A stretch of DNA of 37,529 nt, taken from contig SVKV01000020.1 in the NCBI GenBank assembly GCA_015068305.1, forward strand, positions 1 through 37,529, written 5' to 3'. Shown here piece by piece: positions 1-8,335 of the stretch. A program made the translations under genes and the position numbers. The notes beneath the pieces were generated by a model. That model was not told where the DNA came from. It did no database searches and worked only from the letters and a program-made list of their open reading frames with translations. The stretch's first letter is position 1. Every line of letters begins with the position of its first letter. The DNA is from Oscillospiraceae bacterium (GTDB lineage: Bacteria; Bacillota; Clostridia; Oscillospirales; Oscillospiraceae).

Positions 1-2601
1 GGCAACGGCTCCATGCGCGAGCTGCTGGGCGGTAAGGGCGCCAACCTGGCTGAAATGACCAACATCGGTCTGCCTGTCCCCCAGGGTTTCACCATCTCCA
101 CCGAAGCCTGCACCCAGTATTATGAGGACGGCCGGAAGATCAACGACGATATCCAGGCCGAGATCATGGAATATGTTGATAAGCTGGAAGCCATCACCGG
201 CAAGAAGTTCGGTGATCTGGAGAACCCCCTGCTGGTCTCCGTCCGTTCCGGCGCCCGCGCCTCCATGCCCGGCATGATGGACACCATCCTGAACCTGGGT
301 CTGAATGAGGACGTGGTCAAGGTCATGGCCGAGAAGTCCGGCAACCCCCGTTGGGCTTACGACTGCTACCGCCGCTTCATCCAGATGTACTCCGACGTCG
401 TCATGGAAGTGGGCAAGAAGTATTTCGAGGCTCTGATCGACGAGATGAAGGAAGCCAAGGGCGTCAAGCTGGACGTTGAGCTGACCGCTGAGGATCTGAA
501 GGAGCTGGCTGAGCAGTTCAAGGCTGAGTACAAGTCCAAGATCGGCACCGACTTCCCCTCCGACCCCAAGGAGCAGCTGATGGGCGCCATCAAGGCCGTG
601 TTCCGCTCCTGGGACAACCCCCGCGCCAATGTTTACCGCCGCGACAACGATATCCCCTACTCCTGGGGTACCGCCGTTAACGTCCAGTCCATGGCCTTCG
701 GCAACATGGGCGACGACTGCGGCACCGGCGTTGCTTTCACCCGTGACCCCGCTACCGGCGAGAAGAAGCTGATGGGCGAGTTCCTGACCAACGCCCAGGG
801 CGAAGACGTGGTTGCCGGCGTCCGTACTCCCATGCCCATCGCCGAGATGGCTGACAAGTTCCCCGAGGCTTTCAAGCAGTTCGTGGAAGTTTGCTCCATC
901 CTGGAGAACCACTACCATGACATGCAGGACATGGAGTTCACCGTCGAGCACGGCAAGCTCTACATGCTGCAGACCCGTAACGGCAAGCGTACCGCTCAGG
1001 CCGCTCTGCAGATCGCTGTTGACCTGGTTGCCGAGGGCCACAAGACCGAGGCCGAGGCCGTTCTGATGATCGACCCCCGTAACCTGGACACCCTGCTGCA
1101 TCCCCAGTTCGACACCAAGGCCCTGAAGGCTGCCACCCCCATTGGTCGTGGTCTGGGCGCTTCTCCCGGAGCTGCCTGCGGCCAGGTCGTCTTCTCCGCT
1201 GAGGACGCTGAAAGCTGGAAGAACGCCGGCAAGAAGGTCGTTCTGGTCCGTCTGGAGACCTCTCCCGAGGACATCACCGGTATGAAGGCCGCTCAGGGCA
1301 TCCTGACCGTCCGCGGCGGTATGACCTCCCACGCAGCCGTCGTTGCCCGCGGCATGGGCAAGTGCTGTGTCTCCGGCTGCGGCGAGATCAACATGGACGA
1401 GGAGAACAAGCAGTTCACTCTGGCCGGCAAGACCTACCATGAGGGCGACTGCATCTCCATCGACGGCTCCACCGGTAACATCTACGACGGCCTGATCCCC
1501 ACCGTTGACGCTGAGATCTCCGGCAACTTCGGCACCATCATGGGCTGGGCTGACAAGTTCCGCACCCTGAAGGTCCGCACCAATGCCGACACCCCCACCG
1601 ACGCCAAGAAGGCCCGCGAGCTGGGCGCAGAAGGCATCGGCCTGTGCCGTACCGAGCACATGTTCTTCGAGGCTGACCGTATCGCCGCATTCCGCGAGAT
1701 GATCTGCTCCGATACCGCTGCCGAGCGCGAGACCGCTCTGGCAAAGATCCTGCCCTACCAGCAGTCCGACTTCGAGAAGCTGTACGAGGCTCTGGAAGGC
1801 ATGCCCGTCTGCATCCGCTTCCTGGATCCCCCCCTGCATGAGTTCGTGCCCACCACCGAGGAGGACATCGCTCTGCTGGCCAAGACTCAGGGCAAGACCG
1901 TTGAGCAGATCAAGGCCATCATCACCTCCCTGCACGAGTTCAACCCCATGATGGGTCACCGCGGCTGCCGTCTGGCCGTCACCTATCCCGAGATCGCCAA
2001 GATGCAGACCTCCGCTGTCATCCGGGCTGCCATCAACGTCTCCAAGGCTCACCCCGACTGGAACCTGGTCCCCGAGATCATGATCCCCCTGGTCGGCGAC
2101 GTCAAGGAGCTGAAGTACGTCAAGAGCGTGGTCGTCGAGACCGCCAATGCTGAGATCGCCGCTGCCGGCGCTGATCTGCACTACGAGGTCGGCACCATGA
2201 TCGAGATCCCCCGCGCCTGCCTGACCGCCGACGAGATCGCCCAGAACGCCGACTTCTTCTGCTTCGGTACCAACGACCTGACCCAGATGACCTACGGCTT
2301 CTCCCGTGACGACGCCGGCAAGTTCCTGAACGCCTACTACGATTCCAAGATCTTTGAGAACGATCCCTTCGCAAAGCTGGATCAGACCGGCGTTGGCAAG
2401 CTGATGAACATGGCCTGCACTCTGGGCCGTGCCAACAACGCTAAGCTGCATGTCGGTATCTGCGGCGAGCACGGCGGCGATCCCACGTCCGTTGAGTTCT
2501 GCCACTCCATCGGCCTGGACTACGTGTCCTGCTCCCCCTTCCGCGTGCCCATCGCCCGCCTGGCTGCCGCTCAGGCTGCTATCAAAACTGGGGAGGCATA
2601 A
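1..2601 (+). CDS. ppdK: Pyruvate, phosphate dikinase (5' partial)
   Basis: Interconverts pyruvate + ATP + Pi and phosphoenolpyruvate + AMP + PPi in the cytoplasm, a glycolytic/gluconeogenic step common in anaerobic Clostridia. The frame is open from base 1; the first in-frame Met (base 13) lies inside the conserved N-terminal motif LLGGKGANLAEM, so the true start is upstream and roughly ten codons are missing. Three parts are visible: the ATP-grasp domain; the phosphohistidine swivel domain with GGMTSHAAVVARG, whose catalytic His is encoded at 1330-1332; and the PEP/pyruvate TIM barrel with CFGTNDLTQMTYG and the catalytic Cys in GICGEHGG near 2460. The visible 866 residues fit the usual length of about 875. 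Codon use is strongly GC-biased, as in a highly expressed core gene. A strong terminator follows about 120 nt after the stop, so it is probably the last gene of its transcript. Confidence 0.97.
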   Translation, partial: GNGSMRELLGGKGANLAEMTNIGLPVPQGFTISTEACTQYYEDGRKINDDIQAEIMEYVDKLEAITGKKFGDLENPLLVSVRSGARASMPGMMDTILNLGLNEDVVKVMAEKSGNPRWAYDCYRRFIQMYSDVVMEVGKKYFEALIDEMKEAKGVKLDVELTAEDLKELAEQFKAEYKSKIGTDFPSDPKEQLMGAIKAVFRSWDNPRANVYRRDNDIPYSWGTAVNVQSMAFGNMGDDCGTGVAFTRDPATGEKKLMGEFLTNAQGEDVVAGVRTPMPIAEMADKFPEAFKQFVEVCSILENHYHDMQDMEFTVEHGKLYMLQTRNGKRTAQAALQIAVDLVAEGHKTEAEAVLMIDPRNLDTLLHPQFDTKALKAATPIGRGLGASPGAACGQVVFSAEDAESWKNAGKKVVLVRLETSPEDITGMKAAQGILTVRGGMTSHAAVVARGMGKCCVSGCGEINMDEENKQFTLAGKTYHEGDCISIDGSTGNIYDGLIPTVDAEISGNFGTIMGWADKFRTLKVRTNADTPTDAKKARELGAEGIGLCRTEHMFFEADRIAAFREMICSDTAAERETALAKILPYQQSDFEKLYEALEGMPVCIRFLDPPLHEFVPTTEEDIALLAKTQGKTVEQIKAIITSLHEFNPMMGHRGCRLAVTYPEIAKMQTSAVIRAAINVSKAHPDWNLVPEIMIPLVGDVKELKYVKSVVVETANAEIAAAGADLHYEVGTMIEIPRACLTADEIAQNADFFCFGTNDLTQMTYGFSRDDAGKFLNAYYDSKIFENDPFAKLDQTGVGKLMNMACTLGRANNAKLHVGICGEHGGDPTSVEFCHSIGLDYVSCSPFRVPIARLAAAQAAIKTGEA

Positions 2602-2724
2602 GCTGTACTTCGAATTTTCCATCGGTTTCGAGGAAGCGAAGAAGTATAGACAAGCCAACGGACAGATCCTCCGTCGCAATCAGTGGCAAGATCTGACCTG
2701 CCAGGTTTATATCTAACAAATGGC

Positions 2725-2765
2725 AATGCGCCTACCGTCTTGCGACGGTAGGCGCATTTTTTGTT
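2725..2765 (+). terminator. Intrinsic terminator after ppdK
   Basis: A perfect 15-bp stem (2725-2739 with 2744-2758), a 4-nt TTGC loop and a following T-rich tract. It closes the ppdK transcript and marks the edge of the conserved region before the AT-rich island. Confidence 0.95.
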
Positions 2766-2783
2766 GTGCGATTTGAATCGCCG

Positions 2784-2994
2784 TTATTTTTCGGCTTTGT
2801 AGCCGTTTACAGAACTAGCTGCGAGGACGTCCCCGCCGGAAAATTCTGTGTCGGCTACAAAGGCAAGTGTTAACGGCACCATGGTAATCGAAATCTAAAA
2901 CAGTATTATCTCTCTTAACAGCTTGCGTTAAAAGATCCAAAATAAAAGGTGTAGCCAAAGCATTAAATTGAAAATGCTGTTCCTCATTGATCAT
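2784..2994 (-). pseudogene. Possible frameshifted gene remnant
   Basis: Two minus-strand frames look protein-like and become continuous if one frameshift is allowed near 2880. The upstream frame runs from an ATG at 2994 to a TAG at 2815-2817 and begins MINEEQHFQFNALATPF. The downstream frame runs from an ATG at 2882 to a TAA at 2784-2786 and contains ADTEFSGGDVLAASSVNGY. The upstream frame stays open without a Met to about 3090. I do not recognise the family, and the region overlaps the inverted repeat at 2793-2864, so chance reading is quite possible. Confidence 0.22.
2793..2864. repeat. Imperfect inverted repeat
   Basis: Bases 2793-2814 and 2844-2864 are near-complementary (shared core CTTTGTAGCCG / CGGCTACAAAG plus ACAGAA / TTCTGT), separated by about 29 nt. 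No T-tract follows on either strand, so it is not an obvious terminator. It may be the relic of a mobile-element end or a structured RNA; its role is unknown. Confidence 0.5.
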
Positions 2995-3153
2995 GTGGCC
3001 GATAGGAAGTGTACCACAACGCTGCTTACAATTACTAATAAACCTCGCTAGGATGCAGGCATATGGTATTGTTGCCCGTATGATTTTTATTTAAGAATTA
3101 CTTAATAATTCCTCTGTTAATATGAGTGCAGAAAGCTGAAAGGAGCCCCGTAT

Positions 3154-3615
3154 ATGTTTTTAAGAATCCTGAAAAAAGACCTGCAAAGGCGAAAAAACAC
3201 CAATGTAATATTGCTGGTATTTATTATGCTGGCATCCACGTTCATTTCCAGCAGTGTAAATAATGCAGCCGCTGTATTAGGCGGCATTGATTCCTTATGG
3301 GAAAAAGCAAACATGCCGGATCTCCTGGCAGCATCTATCCAAACCGACATGGTGGAGGACACACTTGCAAAACTCGAATCCATGGATTCCTATGATGCGG
3401 TTCCAGCGGTTGTTCTGGGTACGTCTCAGCTTATCTGTAACGGAGTGGCCGTTGAGCAATCCAGCCCCTATCTGATCCCCTTCGTTGAACAGCAGTTGCT
3501 TTTCTTTGACGAAAGCAATGAGCCCATCACAGAGGTCTGCCCTCGATCAACACTATTTGCACATCCACACTTATACCTTGAAAATTTCATATTGAACCGG
3601 AGGGGAATTCGTTAA
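3154..3615 (+). pseudogene. Truncated FtsX-type ABC transporter permease, N-terminal fragment
   Basis: A good ribosome site (AAAGGAG) precedes the ATG. The product starts MFLRILKKDLQRRKNTN, followed by a hydrophobic segment at about residues 18-36 and then SSVNN. This layout is typical of the N-terminus of large FtsX-family ABC permeases found beside peptide- or drug-responsive ATPases in Firmicutes. Such permeases are usually far longer, with several more membrane helices. Here the resemblance stops near residue 130 (about base 3540) and an unrelated tail of about 25 residues leads to a stop. No partner ATPase gene is present upstream. I infer a deletion remnant, not a working transporter. 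Confidence 0.6.
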
Positions 3616-3616
3616 C

Positions 3617-3805
3617 TTGGCTCGTCGAAAGAAGCTCGTCAACAATTCCGGTATTCCGTAGCATGAGATTCAGTACATTACTCAGTGTACCCTTCCTAAT
3701 ATCATCGCATTCTATGAGAGCGAGGAGGGTCAATGGGAATTCCTAGAATGGAATGCTCAACGAGAAGCGGATCATGCAGAAGGAAAGGAAGATGAAAGCT
3801 GCTAA
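3617..3805 (+). pseudogene. Small ORF with in-frame amber stop
   Basis: A GGAGGGG ribosome site lies about 11 nt before a TTG codon. The frame reads LARRKKLVNNSGIP, meets a TAG at 3659-3661, and stays open for 47 more codons (HEIQYITQCTLPNII, then FYESEEGQWEFLEWNAQRE) to a TAA at 3803-3805. The composition looks like a genuine small charged protein of about 62 residues of the kind seen on phages and conjugative elements. The TAG is one base from TGG (Trp), so a nonsense mutation is the simplest reading. I do not recognise the family. Confidence 0.35.
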
Positions 3806-3812
3806 GAATACA

Positions 3813-3846
3813 GAGGAGCCGTCATATGACGACTCCTCGTTTTTTA
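3813..3846 (+). terminator. Intrinsic terminator
   Basis: A 12-bp stem with one non-canonical pair (3813-3824 with 3827-3838) and a tiny loop, then GTTTTTTAG. The T-tract is only on the plus side, so it ends plus-strand transcripts from the decayed genes before they run into the convergent STAND gene. Confidence 0.85.
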
Positions 3847-3875
3847 GAAATATGATATGAATTGTTTTACCCTAG

Positions 3876-6800
3876 TCATTCTAACAGTTCTTTTATCTCC
3901 TCATGCTTTATCCGTGCTCTCCAGATATCAATGTCATTTTGTACTTTTTGCTTATGTTTCAAAAATTTCAACCCGGAGAGCATAGGTAGAAGTGAGGTCA
4001 AATACGTAATACGTTCTTGCATATAAGGAATCATACTTCCCCAACCACCCCAATGAGAAGGTTCTAGGGGCAATTCTTCAAACAATTCATAGTCATCATT
4101 CTGTTCCAGAAGCTTTCTTAATGCCACTGTTCTTTGTTCTGTCTTATGCTCTTTAATAGCAGAGAAAAGATTGTACATTCGTTGCTTGTCTTGATAAAAC
4201 GATTGAATTGTATATTCAATCCATTCACTTTTCCGCTGTTCAATTATGTCTCCGCCATCTTTAGGTTGTAACAATTGCCCAACCACTGCCCGATATATTA
4301 TGCTATGTCCATCTGCTTTTTCGAATAGATAATTAGAAATTCTATTCATGTAATCCATGTGTTGATCTTCTTGCCAGATATGAGCCAAACGCTTTGCCCA
4401 TGTTTTTGGGATACTGTAAGTAGAAGTTCCCTTGAGAATTAACTCATCGAGATACCGTTCTAAGAAAGTCTTATCCTGTTTAATGATTGCTTCAAGCAAC
4501 TTTCCGTCAGAATCCTCATTTCCCGAATAAACAATACCTTTCAAGTATATATCTTCCAGCAAGGAAATATCTCTTATATACTGTGAAACTACTTCTGACG
4601 CTTCAGTATGGTATGGATTCATCATAAAGAAGAAGTATAGATTGAATGCAAATGGCGACTCATCGTAGTGGTTTGCTATAATTCTACTTGCTTTTATAAT
4701 AAAATCTTTATCTATGCGCTCATATTTTTTAATCTCATCAATTGGACGGTAGGGGGCCGAGCGTAGCTTTTGAGGTGGGGTCTGCAAAAAGTCCAGAAGC
4801 GCCTCTGCCCAGGTGGTAGATATTTGGTCTTCCGGTAGTTCAACATACAGTTGCCATAGCCACACATTCTTCTGTGAAAAATCACATGATTCAATCATTT
4901 CTTTGACATTCTCTGCAGGCATAGTGTTAAAAAGGCGCGAAATAATGTTACCTGAGCGTATGTCATAGGGGGTATCAGCATCAATATACGCTTTTACCAC
5001 AGCATTATATAACGCTGAATTCGATGAAAACGCCTCTAGTGCATACTCGATTCCTGCTGATAGTAGTCGCGCATCTTTGTCAATAGCCGTCAGACATTCT
5101 CTGCATACATTCAGTAAGTATTGAAAATCCTGAAGATCATAATTCTTAACCATGTTCTGCACACGCGTCTTGTGCAAAGTGCGACGTTCATCGTAACTTA
5201 GTTCTAGCATTTCAAGATGATCGAACTTCAATGTGTGGTAAATTGTGAACTTAGGTGAGTCAATGAATGGAATAAGTGCTTCTATACAGCCATATTCTAT
5301 GCGCTGAGCTAGCTTTGCGATATGCTCTGCGATTACGCAGTGATAGATGTTATCTGTTGACAACAAGGAGAAAAAGCAGATTACTTTTTCGAATTCCTGT
5401 TTAACTATCTCATAATCTACCTTATTTCCCCCTTCTTGGCAATAATCACGGAGCAGGCTTTCTATTTCTTCTTTGCACATATTATTTTGGTAGATTTTTA
5501 ATAGCTGATTCCATAACATGCCACGATATTGTGAAACAGCATCATCCATGATAAGTGGCACCGTGTAGAAGATGACTGAATTTCTTCGCCCACTTTCTGT
5601 CCTTGAAAAACTGAGTTTCAAAAACTGCTCAGCCACTCTAACAAATAGAAGCAAATCTTCATCGCTGGGATTGTCTTCTACCAAAGCACAAAGCCGTTCA
5701 ACAACCGCTTTTTGCGTATAATAGCCATATTGATTGGAATCTCTCTTGACACCCAGGCGAGACACAAGGGCAGAATAAATTTCTTCAAATAAGTCTGGAC
5801 GTTTTTTATAGTAGAGAAGTAGTAGTTCAAGTGCCTCTGGCAGTTGCGAGTGATTTATGAAACTGCATAGGATACTTATTATTTCATCATTGATGCTCTT
5901 CTCATTATCGTTTTTCTTAAACTCTATCGAACGAACATCAAACGGATGTAACGTCTCTTGGTCTATCAATTCCTTTAGAATTAGAAGTGTTTCTGTTGGA
6001 CGGACTATGTGAAACGCCTTAAAGAAGGGGAAGAAATTATCTTTATCCGTTTGAAGGTGATCCCAAGCACACTTAATTTCTTCTTCCACGTATTCCTGGA
6101 CAGCATGGTCAGAAAAAACATTAAAAAGAATGTTGCAGGTAGATATTGTTCTTTCTTTGTTAATAAAGAAAGATATATCGATCATTTTGCTCAGCGGAAT
6201 CACTTTTTTGTCTACAAAAACATACTTAATAAGGTAGTTGCTGAAGCTTTGATCTGAGATTCTGGCAGCTTTATTATGCCGCAAGTCTACCAATTCCATA
6301 TCGTGAAAATGTCTTAAATCAGTAAGAAACTGATCTGCAGTAATTTTTGTAGCAGCAAAGATCACCTCTAATCGATTAAGGTTATCCAGGTGTAATGCTT
6401 CAAAAAATGCGATAATACCGGCGGAGATGATTCCTGTTTCACCACTGGTAATTATTTCGATTTGCTTTCCATAGTAGCTATCGTATAATTCTGTGGCATC
6501 TCGAATGGAGGCTAGATCGTTTGCCTCTGATGCAACCTTACCCGCCAACATCGCCAGCCGTGCATTTCCCTCTGCTATGGCGACAATGCGGTCTAAATAC
6601 AGCGGATTTTTAATCTCAAGGGTGATCTCCATCAGTTTTTTGATATCGTCATCCTTTAATAATCCGACTTTTAATATTTCAGGCCTTTCGACAGCAAGGA
6701 TCTGAGATACAACCTGGCTGCGAGCATAATCTCTCACTGTCATTACGATTTTTTTAATACTCTTTGGACCTAAAGCTGCCTTTTGCAAATAGCCCAATAC

Positions 6801-7622
6801 AAAATGCAAGCCAGTCAGTTCATTTGCGTCATCAACAAAAACCAAATAGTCTTTCCCTGCTCCGAGGGACGTTGACAGATCTTCAAACAATTCCAGGCCG
6901 TTACTTCTTATACAAAGAGTTTCATATCCATTTTCAGCAGCAAATTCTTCACAAATGCGAAGCGCCAATCTTGTTTTTCCTACTCCAGCAGGACCAGATA
7001 TTACCAGTACATTACTCTGAGTGAGTTTTTCCTTAGAAACCTTAACTTCCTCTGATCGAAACATGAAAGGTGTATCCAAAGGAGCAGACATTTTGTTCGC
7101 ATCATGTACTCGTATGAATTCATCTGTTGTGGTTATTTGTCCGGTATTGATGCTGATATCGAGATAGTCCTTCGCAAGCCGAGGGTATTTTAAATATAAG
7201 TCATTTCCCAGATCATCTAACCCGATTAATGTCAATACAGCGTTTCTGTCTTCGCAGAATTTATGGAGAGTCTGATGATCGCCGGGAGCCAACCGTCCAT
7301 AAGTATGGCAGTAAACAACTTCGACAACATCCTCCGCGGGCAACCCTGTTTTTTCTGGATCAAAGCATTTTTGCAAATCCTCTAATGCCTTGTTCACGAA
7401 ATCCGTTTTTTGTGTCGTATACATTACGAAGACATACTTATTATTTGTTGTCAGAAAATACGTATCAGGATTTCCTTTTGCAGTTTTATCAGTACCCGTA
7501 TTCATACCTAATGAATATCCTGTGCCGTATCCCCTACAACTCAAATATGCATCGCAAAGATTTTGGAAAGCACCGCCATCTAACTGATCGATTCGGTACT
7601 TGATGTCCGTAAGTTTAGCCAT
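3876..7622 (-). CDS. STAND-type NTPase with N-terminal restriction-endonuclease-like domain (candidate anti-phage protein)
   Basis: A 1248-residue protein, probably an intracellular sensor-effector. I place the start at the ATG at 7622, which has GGAGG five bases upstream; a GTG at 7634 overlaps that site and is unlikely. Residues about 10-160 resemble restriction-endonuclease-like N-termini (LDGGAFQNLCDAYL, then KGNPDTYF, then KYVFVMYTTQK). Residues about 185-420 form a P-loop NTPase of STAND/nSTAND3 type, with Walker A GPAGVGKT (210-217), Walker B YLVFVDDAN with D264-D265, and a sensor-like TVRD ending at 298. The remaining 800 or so residues lack recognisable motifs and look mostly alpha-helical, like the repeat sensors of Avs-type proteins. 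It sits alone, on DNA poorer in GC than the core genes. Family architecture suggests phage recognition followed by nucleic-acid cleavage; this is inference. A non-defence regulator is the main alternative. Confidence 0.72.
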   Translation of the reverse strand: MAKLTDIKYRIDQLDGGAFQNLCDAYLSCRGYGTGYSLGMNTGTDKTAKGNPDTYFLTTNNKYVFVMYTTQKTDFVNKALEDLQKCFDPEKTGLPAEDVVEVVYCHTYGRLAPGDHQTLHKFCEDRNAVLTLIGLDDLGNDLYLKYPRLAKDYLDISINTGQITTTDEFIRVHDANKMSAPLDTPFMFRSEEVKVSKEKLTQSNVLVISGPAGVGKTRLALRICEEFAAENGYETLCIRSNGLELFEDLSTSLGAGKDYLVFVDDANELTGLHFVLGYLQKAALGPKSIKKIVMTVRDYARSQVVSQILAVERPEILKVGLLKDDDIKKLMEITLEIKNPLYLDRIVAIAEGNARLAMLAGKVASEANDLASIRDATELYDSYYGKQIEIITSGETGIISAGIIAFFEALHLDNLNRLEVIFAATKITADQFLTDLRHFHDMELVDLRHNKAARISDQSFSNYLIKYVFVDKKVIPLSKMIDISFFINKERTISTCNILFNVFSDHAVQEYVEEEIKCAWDHLQTDKDNFFPFFKAFHIVRPTETLLILKELIDQETLHPFDVRSIEFKKNDNEKSINDEIISILCSFINHSQLPEALELLLLYYKKRPDLFEEIYSALVSRLGVKRDSNQYGYYTQKAVVERLCALVEDNPSDEDLLLFVRVAEQFLKLSFSRTESGRRNSVIFYTVPLIMDDAVSQYRGMLWNQLLKIYQNNMCKEEIESLLRDYCQEGGNKVDYEIVKQEFEKVICFFSLLSTDNIYHCVIAEHIAKLAQRIEYGCIEALIPFIDSPKFTIYHTLKFDHLEMLELSYDERRTLHKTRVQNMVKNYDLQDFQYLLNVCRECLTAIDKDARLLSAGIEYALEAFSSNSALYNAVVKAYIDADTPYDIRSGNIISRLFNTMPAENVKEMIESCDFSQKNVWLWQLYVELPEDQISTTWAEALLDFLQTPPQKLRSAPYRPIDEIKKYERIDKDFIIKASRIIANHYDESPFAFNLYFFFMMNPYHTEASEVVSQYIRDISLLEDIYLKGIVYSGNEDSDGKLLEAIIKQDKTFLERYLDELILKGTSTYSIPKTWAKRLAHIWQEDQHMDYMNRISNYLFEKADGHSIIYRAVVGQLLQPKDGGDIIEQRKSEWIEYTIQSFYQDKQRMYNLFSAIKEHKTEQRTVALRKLLEQNDDYELFEELPLEPSHWGGWGSMIPYMQERITYLTSLLPMLSGLKFLKHKQKVQNDIDIWRARIKHEEIKELLE

Positions 7623-7661
7623 AAAAACCTCCACTCAATGTCAGAATTAAAGTTCAAATTG

Positions 7662-7690
7662 TTATTATTTCGTAGATATAATGATATCAA
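7662..7690 (-). promoter_or_regulatory. Predicted promoter of the STAND gene
   Basis: On the minus strand, TTGATA (7690-7685) is separated by 17 nt from TAATAA (7667-7662), about 40 nt before the ATG at 7622. The spacing is ideal and both boxes are near consensus, but the DNA is AT-rich, so a chance match is possible. Confidence 0.4.
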
Positions 7691-7721
7691 ATTCCCCCGC
7701 TTTCGGCAACAGGGTAACTAT

Positions 7722-8075
7722 TCATGAATGGGTAAATTCATTGGGAATTGTCTCGGCAGCATCGAATGCCGTAAATGTTGACAAGTGCGGTGCGTCTTTG
7801 ATTCGCACCGCACTTGTCGTGTACCAGCTATCGAACGGATGATACTCCGTCACGTTTTTGAGATATTCCCGGATGTCACCGTGGAGCAGCAGATTCACAT
7901 AGTTCATCGGTACGTTGTATACCAGCCAGTCTGGTTCACTTGCCTCATACATATTCCGAGCAAACTCTTTTTCCATTCTGGTGCAGTCGATGGAGATCAT
8001 ACTGTCTTCTGCATACTTGACTTCCACACAGGCTGTGTCGATGTTGAACTCGCAAGATAAAACTTTCTTTCCCAT
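7722..8075 (-). CDS. DUF6061-like small protein
   Basis: A 117-residue protein beginning MGKKVLSCEFNIDTACVEV, with SMISIDCTRMEKE, DWLVYNVPMNYVNLLL and EYLKNVTEYHPF following. I recognise this pattern as the DUF6061 family, small proteins of unknown function frequent in gut Clostridia and often near mobile elements. There are no membrane segments or known catalytic motifs. The ribosome site is weak (AGTAGGAC about 7 nt before the ATG). It is co-directional with the STAND gene about 100 nt downstream; a shared role is not evident. Confidence 0.6.
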   Translation of the reverse strand: MGKKVLSCEFNIDTACVEVKYAEDSMISIDCTRMEKEFARNMYEASEPDWLVYNVPMNYVNLLLHGDIREYLKNVTEYHPFDSWYTTSAVRIKDAPHLSTFTAFDAAETIPNEFTHS

Positions 8076-8335
8076 AACAGTGTCCTACTAAGATTGTGTT
8101 CTTTTTTCTTGGGCCTCTCGGCTTAGATTCTGGACGTTTGATAACACCGTTTTGGAAGTATATCTCCTCGATATCTCCGAAGAAAACAATAAATCCGAAC
8201 CTGTCTCCCACCGAGAAGATCTGGTTCGGATTATATTGCTTTGGTGCCGGCAACCGGGCTCGAATCTGCACACCAAGGAAGGGGAATCTAAGGGTGATAT
8301 CACCTTAGTGAAGGCTTTTCTTCAGGCATTTGCGA
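8076..8335. other. Junction region between accessory island and nitrogen operon
   Basis: No convincing gene. A minus-strand frame from a GTG at 8271 runs across the tRNA-like segment at 8242-8265 and then reads NPNQIFSVGDRFGF and IVFFGDIEEIYFQNG before overlapping the start of the DUF6061-like gene; it may be a remnant or spurious. A near-palindrome (8288-8308, CTAAGG / CCTTAG around TGATATCA) lies just past the stop of the ANTAR gene but lacks a T-tract, so it is at best a weak end for the minus-strand operon. Confidence 0.4.
8242..8265 (-). other. tRNA-Leu 3'-end fragment (possible attachment-site relic)
   Basis: On the minus strand these 24 bases read like the T-loop through CCA end of a tRNA-Leu: T-loop TTCGAGC, then CCGGT, TGCCGGC, A and CCA. 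The 5' strand of the T-stem directly before the loop (GCAGA) does not pair with CCGGT, and no acceptor 5' strand or anticodon arm lies upstream, so this is not a tRNA gene. Duplicated tRNA 3' ends are the usual att scar of tRNA-targeting integrases. It sits at the border of the accessory island; no integrase gene is seen. Confidence 0.42.

Larger units (their letters stand above)
2602..3153. other. Intergenic region with decayed sequence
   Basis: No intact gene is recognised between ppdK and the permease fragment. Bases 2602-2716 can be read out of frame with ppdK as a short peptide ending at 2716, with no recognisable family. The ppdK terminator follows, then an imperfect inverted repeat (2793-2864), a minus-strand reading that needs one frameshift (2784-2994), and an AT-rich stretch up to the ribosome site of the fragment starting at 3154. 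Base composition drops sharply in GC after 2770, suggesting acquired or decaying DNA. Confidence 0.5.

Noticed and set aside
2429..2716. Plus-strand frame overlapping the end of ppdK
   Set aside because: Mostly a shifted reading of ppdK; only the last 38 residues lie beyond it and they are not recognisable.
8240..8330. Complete tRNA gene on the minus strand
   Set aside because: Only the T-loop to CCA end matches; the T-stem does not pair and no acceptor 5' strand, D-arm or anticodon arm is found.
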